Shown one piece after another: positions 1 through 8,315 of a DNA stretch of 13,743 nt. A program made the translations under genes and the position numbers. The notes beneath the pieces are model-generated. The model searched no databases and had not been told where the DNA came from. It was given only the letters and a program-made list of their open reading frames with translations. Source of the stretch: an uncultured Eubacteriales bacterium (GTDB taxonomy: Bacteria > Bacillota > Clostridia > Oscillospirales > Acutalibacteraceae); the NCBI GenBank assembly GCA_900316925.1, contig ONEU01000116.1:1-13743 (forward strand). Direction: 5' to 3'. Position 1 is the stretch's first letter. Each line of letters starts with the position of its first letter.

Positions 1-42
1 TACACTAACATAACAAATCCGCGATGACTTTCCGGGATAACA

Positions 43-70
43 TTGACAAATAATGTGGTTGATGTATAAT
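43..70 (+). promoter_or_regulatory. Sigma-A promoter of the NRPS-MATE operon
   Basis: The -35 box TTGACA (43-48) and the -10 box TATAAT (65-70) both match consensus exactly. They are separated by 16 bp, one shorter than the usual 17. Transcription would start near 77, giving a leader of roughly 150 nt. The -10 lies inside an inverted repeat described separately, so this otherwise strong promoter may be repressible. Confidence 0.85.
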
Positions 71-95
71 AATAAATGTAATAATTATACAACAA
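59..95. promoter_or_regulatory. Dyad overlapping the -10 box, possible operator
   Basis: TTGATGTATAAT (59-70) and ATTATACAACAA (84-95) form an inverted repeat with 11 of 12 positions matching; the inner 8 bp are perfect. The 13-bp spacer is centred on the expected transcription start near 77. This placement suits a dimeric repressor that blocks the promoter. The region is very AT-rich, so a chance palindrome is possible, and no regulator gene is visible in the window. Confidence 0.4.
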
Positions 96-224
96 TAATC
101 ACAGTAACAACGATGCTGTCAACCGGAAGGATTTTGCGTCTGAGCTTACGGACAAGTATCATTCTTATGAAAACAACATTCAGAAAAGAGAGGATCGTCA
201 GAATAATTACAAAGGAGAGTATTT
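77..224 (+). other. 5' leader of the NRPS mRNA with ribosome binding site
   Basis: This is about 150 nt of untranslated leader between the predicted transcription start and the NRPS start codon. I see no strong terminator-type hairpin, no convincing leader peptide and no riboswitch I recognise. Its 3' end carries AAAGGAG (211-217), which lies 7 nt before the ATG at 225 and fixes that start. Confidence 0.55.
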
Positions 225-3200
225 ATGAGTCAGTTAACAGAAAAACTCGGATCTGTATTCGAAAAATACAGAGACAAAACTGCTGTTGTCGAGAGCTTTT
301 CAGGCAGAAGCATCACTTACGGCAAATTGGATGAACTCAGCGGCAGAATTGCTGCAAAGCTGAAATCAGAGGGGATCGGTAAGAATGACATCGTACCTGT
401 CCTGCTGCCCCGCTGCTTTGAATATATTGCTGCCGAGATAGGCGTACTGAAAGCAGGGGGCGCTTATACGCCTTTACCGGAGGATTATCCGGCCGACAGG
501 ATCGAGGACATCAGAAATGACTGCGGCGCAAAGCTTATCATCGACAAGACCTTTATCGGTGCCGCTGAAGCATTCGACCCGCTGCAGGAATATGCCGACA
601 GTTCCGACGATGATCAAGCACTTCTGCTCTATCCCTCCGGGGAAACGGGACCCCCCAAGGGAGTGATTCACACCTATCATTCCCTGTTCGGGGGAATCAG
701 CAGAAATATCCTCCACAACAATATATGTGACGGCGATATGACTCTCGGCACGGTGGATTTCAGCCTCGCTCTGTCAGTTGACGAGGTATTTGATACCCTC
801 CTCTCAGGTGCAGCGCTGCTGATACTTGACGATAAGGAAAGGAACGATATCAGCTTTATCAGAAATACGATCATTGACAAACAAATCACCGTACTGTACA
901 TGGACCCTGATATCCTCAACCAGCTGGACCTGAAAGACTTTTCACCGAGGGCAGCACAGACGGTAGATGAATCCCTATCGGGGTCCTGTTCCGAATATCC
1001 GCTGAATCCTTATGAGCGTGGGATGTATATTGAGCAAAAGCTTTCGCCTGAATCCACCATGTACAGCCTCATCTGTTATTATGAAGTCACCGGCGCATCT
1101 GCGGAGCGGACCAAAGCAGTTCTGGAAGAAATTTTCCGCTCACATGAAGCGTTTCACTCCGTTTACCGTGAGAAAGACGGTGAAATCCTGCGTGTTCTGG
1201 TGGATGATATCCCACAGATCTCTATCGAAAACATTGATAATCTTCAGGACGGTTATGAAGCGGCACAGACACACAGCAAGCCCTTTGATTTGAATAACGG
1301 TATACCTGCCAGAGCGATTATTTATACAGACGGTACCGCCTGTCTTGTTGCATTTTTGTACCATCATATCCTCTTTGACGGCCGAAGTGACAATGTCTTT
1401 ACAAACGAGCTGCTGATGCGTCTGAGCGGTAATCCGGTTGCATCAGATACCTATGATCTTAGTGGAGCATCCCGGGAAAACAACGAAGAAAAATACGCCC
1501 TTGGCTTAGAAAAATTCCGTGAACTATTTGCAGACGGTGTCCCTGTTGCGGAACTCCCCTTGAAAAAGGTCCGTCCGCCGTTCCATCCCCATTCTGATAC
1601 CAACAGGAAATTTGTCCTTGACGGCGAAATCCTGCACACGCTGAAACAAACCGCCCAGGAAAAGAAAACGACAGTTTTCACCATCCTTCTGGCAGCATTG
1701 TCCGCAACAACGGCAAAGTATACCGCTTCCGAAGATGTTGTCATCGGCGTGCCTGCCAATACCAGGAACCGCCTGACGCAGAATACGATCGGTATGTTTG
1801 TCAACACGGTTCCTCTGCGCCTGAAACCTGTTTATCATAAGTCCGCCGCAGCATATCTCAAAGAAGTCCGTGAAACGGTTTCTTCGTGCATAAAAGAGAA
1901 TTGCTGCCCATACGACCGGCTTGTCGCTGCATTTCTCAAGGGACGGGATCCCAGCCGTAATCCGCTTTTTGATGTGGGTATCAACTACATCCGTATGCAA
2001 ACGGAATACCAATGCGGTGATATCGGTATCAAAACCTCTTACAGACTCCAACCCTCCGGCAAGGATATCAACTTTGTGATGCAGGCCGAAAGCAACAGGA
2101 TCACCTGCTATGCCCAGTATTCCTCGGAATTATTTGAGGAGGAGATCATCAGCCGTTTCATCGAGCAGTTCCTCTTTACCGCAGAGGCGTTCTGTAAGGA
2201 TGCCGGTACCATACAGGATGCCACACAGCTTCCTCCGACGCAGAAGGAAGCTCTGGATGCCGTTTCAACCTCCGCTCAGGCGGATATTCCCGTCAAGCTG
2301 CTGCATAAGATGTTTGAGGCCGCAGCAGATCAGAATCCGGACAAAACCGCATTGATCGCCTGTGATAAAACCCTCAGCTTTGCACAGCTTGAAAGCCGTG
2401 CCAATACGGTAGCAAATGCCCTGATGGCAAGGGGATTTCAGAAGGGTGACAGCGCTGTTGTGATGCTCAGACGTACGTCAAACTTTTTTGCTGCGATGTT
2501 CGGCGTACTCAAGGCAGGAGGAGCATTTATTCCTACTGATCCCGCCTATCCCACGGAGCGTATCCGCAGCGTGCTGGACGACAGCGAAGCCCGCTTTGTC
2601 ATCACCGATGAGCCGAAGGATGAATATGCCAACTGCGTGACGATCGGTGAACTGCTTGACTTTGGCAACAGTTCCAGACCGGATGTAAACGTCAGTCCGG
2701 ACGATCTTGCCTATATGATCTATACCTCCGGCTCTACCGGCAAGCCAAAAGGCGTCATGCTGCGTCATATCGGCATTTGCAGCTATCTGACCCCCCATCA
2801 GGCAAATCTCCATATTCACTATCTCTATCATCATGTCCATACCTATCTCTCTGTGACCACCGTCGCCTTTGATATGTCCTTCAAAGAGCATTGTGCCGCT
2901 TTGTGTAACGGGAAAACGCTGGTGTTCGCCTCGGACGATGAGATGAATCAGCCTAAGCTGCTTGCGGAGCTGATGGGGCGTTACGGTGTTGACTGTATGA
3001 ACGCTACCCCTTCAAGATTGCAGCAATATCTCTTTGTTGAAGCGTTCCGGAAGGCGCTGGCAAACTGCAAATGTGTGATGTCAGGCGGTGAGGGCTATCC
3101 CATGGCGCTGCGCAACCATATCAGACAGGCGGCACCGGATACCCGCATTATCAACACCTACGGGCCTACCGAAATCACCGTGTCGTCTAATGGTGCAGAC

Positions 3201-6200
3201 CTGACAGATGCCGCGTATGTCTCGGTGGGCAGACCCCTGCTCAACTATATTGAATATATCGTGGACAGCCACGGCGACCTTGCTCCCTACGGTGTTACAG
3301 GTGAGCTGTATATCGGCGGTGTGGGTGTTGCCAAAGGCTATAAGAATTTACCCGATAAAACGGCCGCCGCTTTTGTGGACTTCCACGGGCACCGTATGTA
3401 CCGCTCCGGCGACTATGCCCGGTGGGACAAGGACGGCAATGTTCTGATTCTTGGCAGAATGGATCATCAGGTCAAATTACGAGGGCTGCGGATCGAGCTG
3501 GGCGAAGTTGAAAGCGTGCTTGAGAGCTACAGCGGCATCAAAGAAGTTGCCGTCACTGTCAGAACGATCAGCGGCACGGAGCATATCGCCGCATACTTCA
3601 CAGCGGATTCGGAAATCGACCTGAATGCCCTGAAAGCTCATGCCGCTTCCAGACTGACGCATTATATGGTTCCGACTGCATATTTACAGCTTGAATCAAT
3701 GCCCTATACGCTCAACGGCAAAAAGGATCTCAAAAATCTGCCGGAGCCGAAGCTGCTCCATCATGCAGCAGAAAGCGGCATGGTACGCAAGCTGACGAAG
3801 CTGGAGCAGGAAATCTGTTTGCTTGCTGAAAAAGCCATCGGTTCGCCTGTCACGGATGTCACCTCCGGCCTGCTGAATCTCGGACTCACCTCGCTGACCG
3901 CCATTGCCTTCACGACCTTCGTGGAAGAAAAATTCGGCTGCGATATCCCTGTCGGTAAGATCATGCACGGCATGAGTATCATGGACGTAGAGGACCTTGT
4001 CTATGAACATCTGGTACAAGGAGGCATCAGGGAAGAAGCATCTGAAGCAGCTGCTGCATCCCAGGAAGAGTATCCCCTTTCCTACAACCAGCTTGGCGTG
4101 TATTATGAGGTGATGAAAAAACCGGAGGAACTCCTTTATAATATGCCGCTGTGCTATGAATTTAAAAATATTGATGCCGACAAACTGAAAAAAGCACTCA
4201 TCACGGCAATTTCCTGTCATGCCTACATGAACACCCATATTGAGATCCGCAGCGGAAACCTTGTACAGATCCGCAATGACAGCGTTACTCCTGAAATCCC
4301 GGTTCTCAGTATGACTGCCGAGGAGCTCGAGGAACGCAAAAATGAGTTTGTCCGTCCGTTTAATTTACATTCAGACATTCTCTATCGCTTTGAGATCATC
4401 AGGTCATCCGGGAAGACCTACCTGCTCTCCGATATCCATCACATTATTTTTGACGGACTATCCAGAGGCGTTTTCATGGATACGGTATCCAGGGCATACG
4501 CAGGTCAGGAAACCGCAGCAGAAAAATTTACCTACTTTGAATATGCTCTCGGTGAGGAGAAAAGTAAGGATACCGACAGCTATCGTCAATCCGAGCAATA
4601 CTATTCCGACATGATGAAACAATTTGAGAGCGTCAGCGAGATTCCCGGGGATAAAAAGGGCCGTTCGGAGGACGGTCACCTCGGTATCGTTGTAGTCCCG
4701 ATGGAAAAAACGGCGGTGGAACGCTTCTGTAAGCAAAACGCTGTCACCCCCTCTTCCCTGTTCCTTGCCGCAGCTTTTTATACGGTTTCCCGTTTTACAA
4801 ACAACAGGAATGTCTATATCTCCACCATTTCGAGTGGCAGAAACAACAGCAGGATCCGCAAAACAGTCGGTATGTTTGTCCATACGCTGCCCCTTTATAT
4901 GAGCTTTGAAGAGAAGCTGAATGTCAGCGAGTTGATTGAACGCTCCAATCAGGCCATGCTCCTCGGCATAGAACATGAAAACTATCCGTTCATGCAGCTT
5001 GCCGACAAATTCGGGTATTCGACAGAGATCATGTATGAGTGCCAACTGGGTGTGAGCGGCAAAGAACATACTGTCGGTGATGCCGTATATACCGCACAGT
5101 TTATGAAGCTGGAAACACCGAAGTTCAAGGTAACGATCTCCATAGAAGACAGAGAAGACGGAATTGCCGTCTCTATCCGCTATAACGATGCCATCTATAC
5201 CGACGCGTATATGCAGACACTTGCCGTTTCGATCAGGACAGCAGTACAGCGAATGATCGCGGATCCGTCACTTCCCGTCAGGGAGCTCTCACTGCTCAGT
5301 GACAGCGAACAGCAGGAGATGGAAAAACTCAGCCGCAGCGCAAGTGCCGCTCCCGGTTTTGAACTGCTGCACCGGATGTTTGAACATCATGCGACAAAAA
5401 CACCCGACCGCACGGCACTGATTGCTTGTGATGCAGTCCTTACCTATGGGGAACTGAACCGGAACGCTAACCGCATTGCCAATTTGCTGATCCGCACCGG
5501 AGTAAAGCCGAGGGATAGTGTCGTCCTGCTGCTTCCCCGCAGAAGCTATTATTTTGCAGCGTTGTTTGGGGTACTGAAAGCCGGGGCAGCCTTTATCCCC
5601 TGCGATCCGGAATATCCTGCTGACCGAATCAGACACATCATCGGTGACTCTGATGCCGCATTCATCATTACCACCGATGACCACATGGCGGATTATCCTG
5701 CCGAGAAATCCCTGCGGATTGACGATCTGCTGGCGGGAGAGGAAACGGAGAATCCTGCGGCAGAGGTAAACGGCAGCGATCTTGCATATATGATCTACAC
5801 CTCCGGTTCCACCGGAAAGCCCAAGGGCGTCATGCTGACACACAAGGGTATTTGCAGCTTCTGTACCACCCACCCGGCAAACATTCTCTATCAGCTGGTG
5901 GATCAAGAGATCGAAACCATGCTGGCGGTGACTACCGTATCCTTTGACCTATCACTCAAGGATTCCGTCGGCATTTTGTGCAACGGCAAAACGGTGGTGT
6001 TCGCATCAGAGAGTGAAATGAATGACCCCCGTGAACTGACCGCCCTGATTGAAAAGAACCATGCCGATGCAATGAATGCCACCCCGTCCCGCTATCTGCA
6101 GTATATGGAGTATGAGCCGTTCAAAAAAGTGCTGAAACGCTGCAGACTCGTCATGGCAGGCGGAGAAGCCTTCTCGGAAACCCTGATGGCAAGTCTGAAA

Positions 6201-8315
6201 GAACTCGGTATTCCGCACATTATCAATACATACGGACCTACGGAGACCACCATCTCCAGTAACATGGCATTTCTGCAAAACGCCGACCATGTATCCGTGG
6301 GCAGACCGCTGCTGAATTACACGGAGCATATTGTGGATGTTGACGGCAACCCTGTACCCAGGGGCGTAATGGGCGAACTGCTGATCGGCGGTCCCGGCGT
6401 TGCAAGAGGCTACAAAAACCTTGACGAACAGACAGCTGCCAGATTTATTGACTACCGGGGCGAGCGCGTCTATCGATCCGGCGATTACGCCAAGTGGGAC
6501 CGGGAAGGAAATGTGGTCATTCTCGGCAGAATGGACAATCAGGTCAAGCTGCGGGGCCTGCGTATTGAACTCGGTGAGATCGAAGGTCTGATTGATAAAC
6601 AGCCGCATATCAAAAAGGCTGTTGTCGTCATCAGGAAGCTGTCAGGCGTTGAGAACCTCTGTGCTTACTATACTGCCGACTGTGAGATCAAGCCCGAGGA
6701 GCTGAAGCAGGAGCTTGCAAAATCCCTGACTCATTATATGGTGCCCACAGCCTATCTGCAGCTTGAAACAATGCCTGTCACTCCCAACGGAAAGACAGAC
6801 CTCAAGGCATTGCCCGATCCCGTCGCTGTCACTTCCGGAGAGTATGTCGCACCGAAGAACGATATCGAAAAATACTTCTGCGAGCTGTTCCAAAAAGTGC
6901 TCAAACTGGAAAAAGTCGGCGCAACCGACAGTTTCTTTGAAATCGGCGGCACTTCCCTGCTGGTCACCTCCGTTGTGATAGATGCTGCGGAGCAGGGCTA
7001 TGAGATTACCTATGGTGATATCTTCCGGAAGACAACACCCCGCGAGCTTGCGGTGATGTTCACCTCCGATAATACGGATGACGGCGTTCGCATCGTTGAT
7101 TTCAACGACTACGATTATTCCAGAATCAATGAGATGCTCTCCCATAATAATATGGAGTCTCTCTGCAATGGTGAACAGCGTCCCATCGGCAATCTGATGC
7201 TCACCGGCGCTACAGGCTTTATGGGAGTACACGTTCTGGAACATTATCTGAAAGAAGAAACCGGCAATGTTTATTGCCTGCTGAGAAAAGGGCCCTACTC
7301 CTCCGCCAAAAGCCGGTTAAAGAATCTTTTCTTCTACTATTTTAACGGCGAGCTGGAAAACGAATTTGAACGCCGCGTAACTGCTCTTGACGGTGATGTT
7401 ACCGATTATGAAAAGTTCGTCCCCTTCGAGACGCTGCCCATCGACACCGTATTCAACTGTGCGGCAAACGTCAAGCATTTCTCCAGCGGTACGGATATCG
7501 AAGACGTGAATGTCGGCGGCGCTCAGAACTGCGTGAAATTCTGCGAGAAAACCGGCGCTCGTCTCATCCACTTCTCAACTACCAGCGTCTGCGGTGCCAG
7601 CGTGGATAATCAGCCTCCCGTCACTTCGGTTCTTGACGAACAGACCCTGTATATCGGTCAGCGCCTTGATACCAAATACTCCAATTCCAAGCTGCTCTCC
7701 GAAAGAGTGGTGCTTGAGGCGGCTGCGGATAGAAATGTTGATGCAAAGGTGATCCGTGTCGGTACACTCTCCGCACGAGAAAAGGACGGAGAGTTCCAGA
7801 TCAACTTCCTGACCAACAACTTTATGGGACGGCTGCGTTCCTTTGAGATCCTCGGCTGCTTCCCCTATTCTATGATCAACTCGGTGGTCTGCTTAGGGCC
7901 GATCGACCAAAGCGCCAAGGCTTTCTTCGCTCTGGCAAAAACGCCAAAAGCCTGCTGCCTGTTCAACTGTACCAACAACCATTCCATCCCGCTTGCTGAT
8001 ATTATCACCCAGATGAATCACTCCGGCATCCATGTCGATTTTGTGGAGGATCCGGTATTTGCAGGTGCATTGGCAGAGGCTGAAAAAGATCCGCAGAAGG
8101 CTGCCATTCTCTCCAGTATGCTCGCATACAAGAATATGGCACACGGCAAAAAGCTCTTGCCGATCCGCGCCGTTAACGACTATACCACACAGGCTCTTGC
8201 CCGGATGGGATTCTTCTGGAAACCCATCAACGAAAGATATATGCTTGATTTTATCGCTGCACTTTCCTCGCTTGGCTTCTTTGACAGCAGCAATCTGAGC
8301 AGGGGATCAACATGA
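225..8315 (+). CDS. Two-module non-ribosomal peptide synthetase with reductase release (A*-C-A-T-C-A-T-R)
   Basis: This cytosolic megasynthase of 2696 residues condenses two amino acids and releases the product by NAD(P)H reduction of the thioester. Residues 1-245 are an A-domain N-terminal part with a corrupted A3 loop (YPSGETGPPKG, 136-146), and motifs A5-A10 are absent. C1 (about 257-665) has HHxxxDG at 380-386. A1 (about 690-1170) has YTSGSTGKPKG at 833-843, NTYGPTE at 977-983, YRSGD at 1059-1063 and NGK at 1164-1166. T1 has its carrier serine at 1223 in LGLTSL. C2 (about 1282-1690) has HHxxxDG at 1405-1411. A2 (about 1712-2195) has YTSGSTGKPKG at 1858-1868 and NTYGPTE at 2001-2007. T2 has Ser2244 in EIGGTSL. 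The reductase (about 2320-2690) has GATGFMG at 2328-2334 and Tyr2485/Lys2489 of YxxxK. There is no epimerase or thioesterase domain. The ATG at 225 is supported by AAAGGAG 7 nt upstream. A peptide aldehyde or pyrazinone product is inferred; both A-domain substrates are unassigned. A phosphopantetheinyl transferase must lie elsewhere. Confidence 0.96.
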   Translation: MSQLTEKLGSVFEKYRDKTAVVESFSGRSITYGKLDELSGRIAAKLKSEGIGKNDIVPVLLPRCFEYIAAEIGVLKAGGAYTPLPEDYPADRIEDIRNDCGAKLIIDKTFIGAAEAFDPLQEYADSSDDDQALLLYPSGETGPPKGVIHTYHSLFGGISRNILHNNICDGDMTLGTVDFSLALSVDEVFDTLLSGAALLILDDKERNDISFIRNTIIDKQITVLYMDPDILNQLDLKDFSPRAAQTVDESLSGSCSEYPLNPYERGMYIEQKLSPESTMYSLICYYEVTGASAERTKAVLEEIFRSHEAFHSVYREKDGEILRVLVDDIPQISIENIDNLQDGYEAAQTHSKPFDLNNGIPARAIIYTDGTACLVAFLYHHILFDGRSDNVFTNELLMRLSGNPVASDTYDLSGASRENNEEKYALGLEKFRELFADGVPVAELPLKKVRPPFHPHSDTNRKFVLDGEILHTLKQTAQEKKTTVFTILLAALSATTAKYTASEDVVIGVPANTRNRLTQNTIGMFVNTVPLRLKPVYHKSAAAYLKEVRETVSSCIKENCCPYDRLVAAFLKGRDPSRNPLFDVGINYIRMQTEYQCGDIGIKTSYRLQPSGKDINFVMQAESNRITCYAQYSSELFEEEIISRFIEQFLFTAEAFCKDAGTIQDATQLPPTQKEALDAVSTSAQADIPVKLLHKMFEAAADQNPDKTALIACDKTLSFAQLESRANTVANALMARGFQKGDSAVVMLRRTSNFFAAMFGVLKAGGAFIPTDPAYPTERIRSVLDDSEARFVITDEPKDEYANCVTIGELLDFGNSSRPDVNVSPDDLAYMIYTSGSTGKPKGVMLRHIGICSYLTPHQANLHIHYLYHHVHTYLSVTTVAFDMSFKEHCAALCNGKTLVFASDDEMNQPKLLAELMGRYGVDCMNATPSRLQQYLFVEAFRKALANCKCVMSGGEGYPMALRNHIRQAAPDTRIINTYGPTEITVSSNGADLTDAAYVSVGRPLLNYIEYIVDSHGDLAPYGVTGELYIGGVGVAKGYKNLPDKTAAAFVDFHGHRMYRSGDYARWDKDGNVLILGRMDHQVKLRGLRIELGEVESVLESYSGIKEVAVTVRTISGTEHIAAYFTADSEIDLNALKAHAASRLTHYMVPTAYLQLESMPYTLNGKKDLKNLPEPKLLHHAAESGMVRKLTKLEQEICLLAEKAIGSPVTDVTSGLLNLGLTSLTAIAFTTFVEEKFGCDIPVGKIMHGMSIMDVEDLVYEHLVQGGIREEASEAAAASQEEYPLSYNQLGVYYEVMKKPEELLYNMPLCYEFKNIDADKLKKALITAISCHAYMNTHIEIRSGNLVQIRNDSVTPEIPVLSMTAEELEERKNEFVRPFNLHSDILYRFEIIRSSGKTYLLSDIHHIIFDGLSRGVFMDTVSRAYAGQETAAEKFTYFEYALGEEKSKDTDSYRQSEQYYSDMMKQFESVSEIPGDKKGRSEDGHLGIVVVPMEKTAVERFCKQNAVTPSSLFLAAAFYTVSRFTNNRNVYISTISSGRNNSRIRKTVGMFVHTLPLYMSFEEKLNVSELIERSNQAMLLGIEHENYPFMQLADKFGYSTEIMYECQLGVSGKEHTVGDAVYTAQFMKLETPKFKVTISIEDREDGIAVSIRYNDAIYTDAYMQTLAVSIRTAVQRMIADPSLPVRELSLLSDSEQQEMEKLSRSASAAPGFELLHRMFEHHATKTPDRTALIACDAVLTYGELNRNANRIANLLIRTGVKPRDSVVLLLPRRSYYFAALFGVLKAGAAFIPCDPEYPADRIRHIIGDSDAAFIITTDDHMADYPAEKSLRIDDLLAGEETENPAAEVNGSDLAYMIYTSGSTGKPKGVMLTHKGICSFCTTHPANILYQLVDQEIETMLAVTTVSFDLSLKDSVGILCNGKTVVFASESEMNDPRELTALIEKNHADAMNATPSRYLQYMEYEPFKKVLKRCRLVMAGGEAFSETLMASLKELGIPHIINTYGPTETTISSNMAFLQNADHVSVGRPLLNYTEHIVDVDGNPVPRGVMGELLIGGPGVARGYKNLDEQTAARFIDYRGERVYRSGDYAKWDREGNVVILGRMDNQVKLRGLRIELGEIEGLIDKQPHIKKAVVVIRKLSGVENLCAYYTADCEIKPEELKQELAKSLTHYMVPTAYLQLETMPVTPNGKTDLKALPDPVAVTSGEYVAPKNDIEKYFCELFQKVLKLEKVGATDSFFEIGGTSLLVTSVVIDAAEQGYEITYGDIFRKTTPRELAVMFTSDNTDDGVRIVDFNDYDYSRINEMLSHNNMESLCNGEQRPIGNLMLTGATGFMGVHVLEHYLKEETGNVYCLLRKGPYSSAKSRLKNLFFYYFNGELENEFERRVTALDGDVTDYEKFVPFETLPIDTVFNCAANVKHFSSGTDIEDVNVGGAQNCVKFCEKTGARLIHFSTTSVCGASVDNQPPVTSVLDEQTLYIGQRLDTKYSNSKLLSERVVLEAAADRNVDAKVIRVGTLSAREKDGEFQINFLTNNFMGRLRSFEILGCFPYSMINSVVCLGPIDQSAKAFFALAKTPKACCLFNCTNNHSIPLADIITQMNHSGIHVDFVEDPVFAGALAEAEKDPQKAAILSSMLAYKNMAHGKKLLPIRAVNDYTTQALARMGFFWKPINERYMLDFIAALSSLGFFDSSNLSRGST

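Noticed and set aside
53..334. 93-codon plus-strand frame across the leader and NRPS start
   Set aside because: Its start lies within the promoter, upstream of the predicted transcript start; it overlaps the NRPS in another frame, has no ribosome binding site and reads as low-complexity text.
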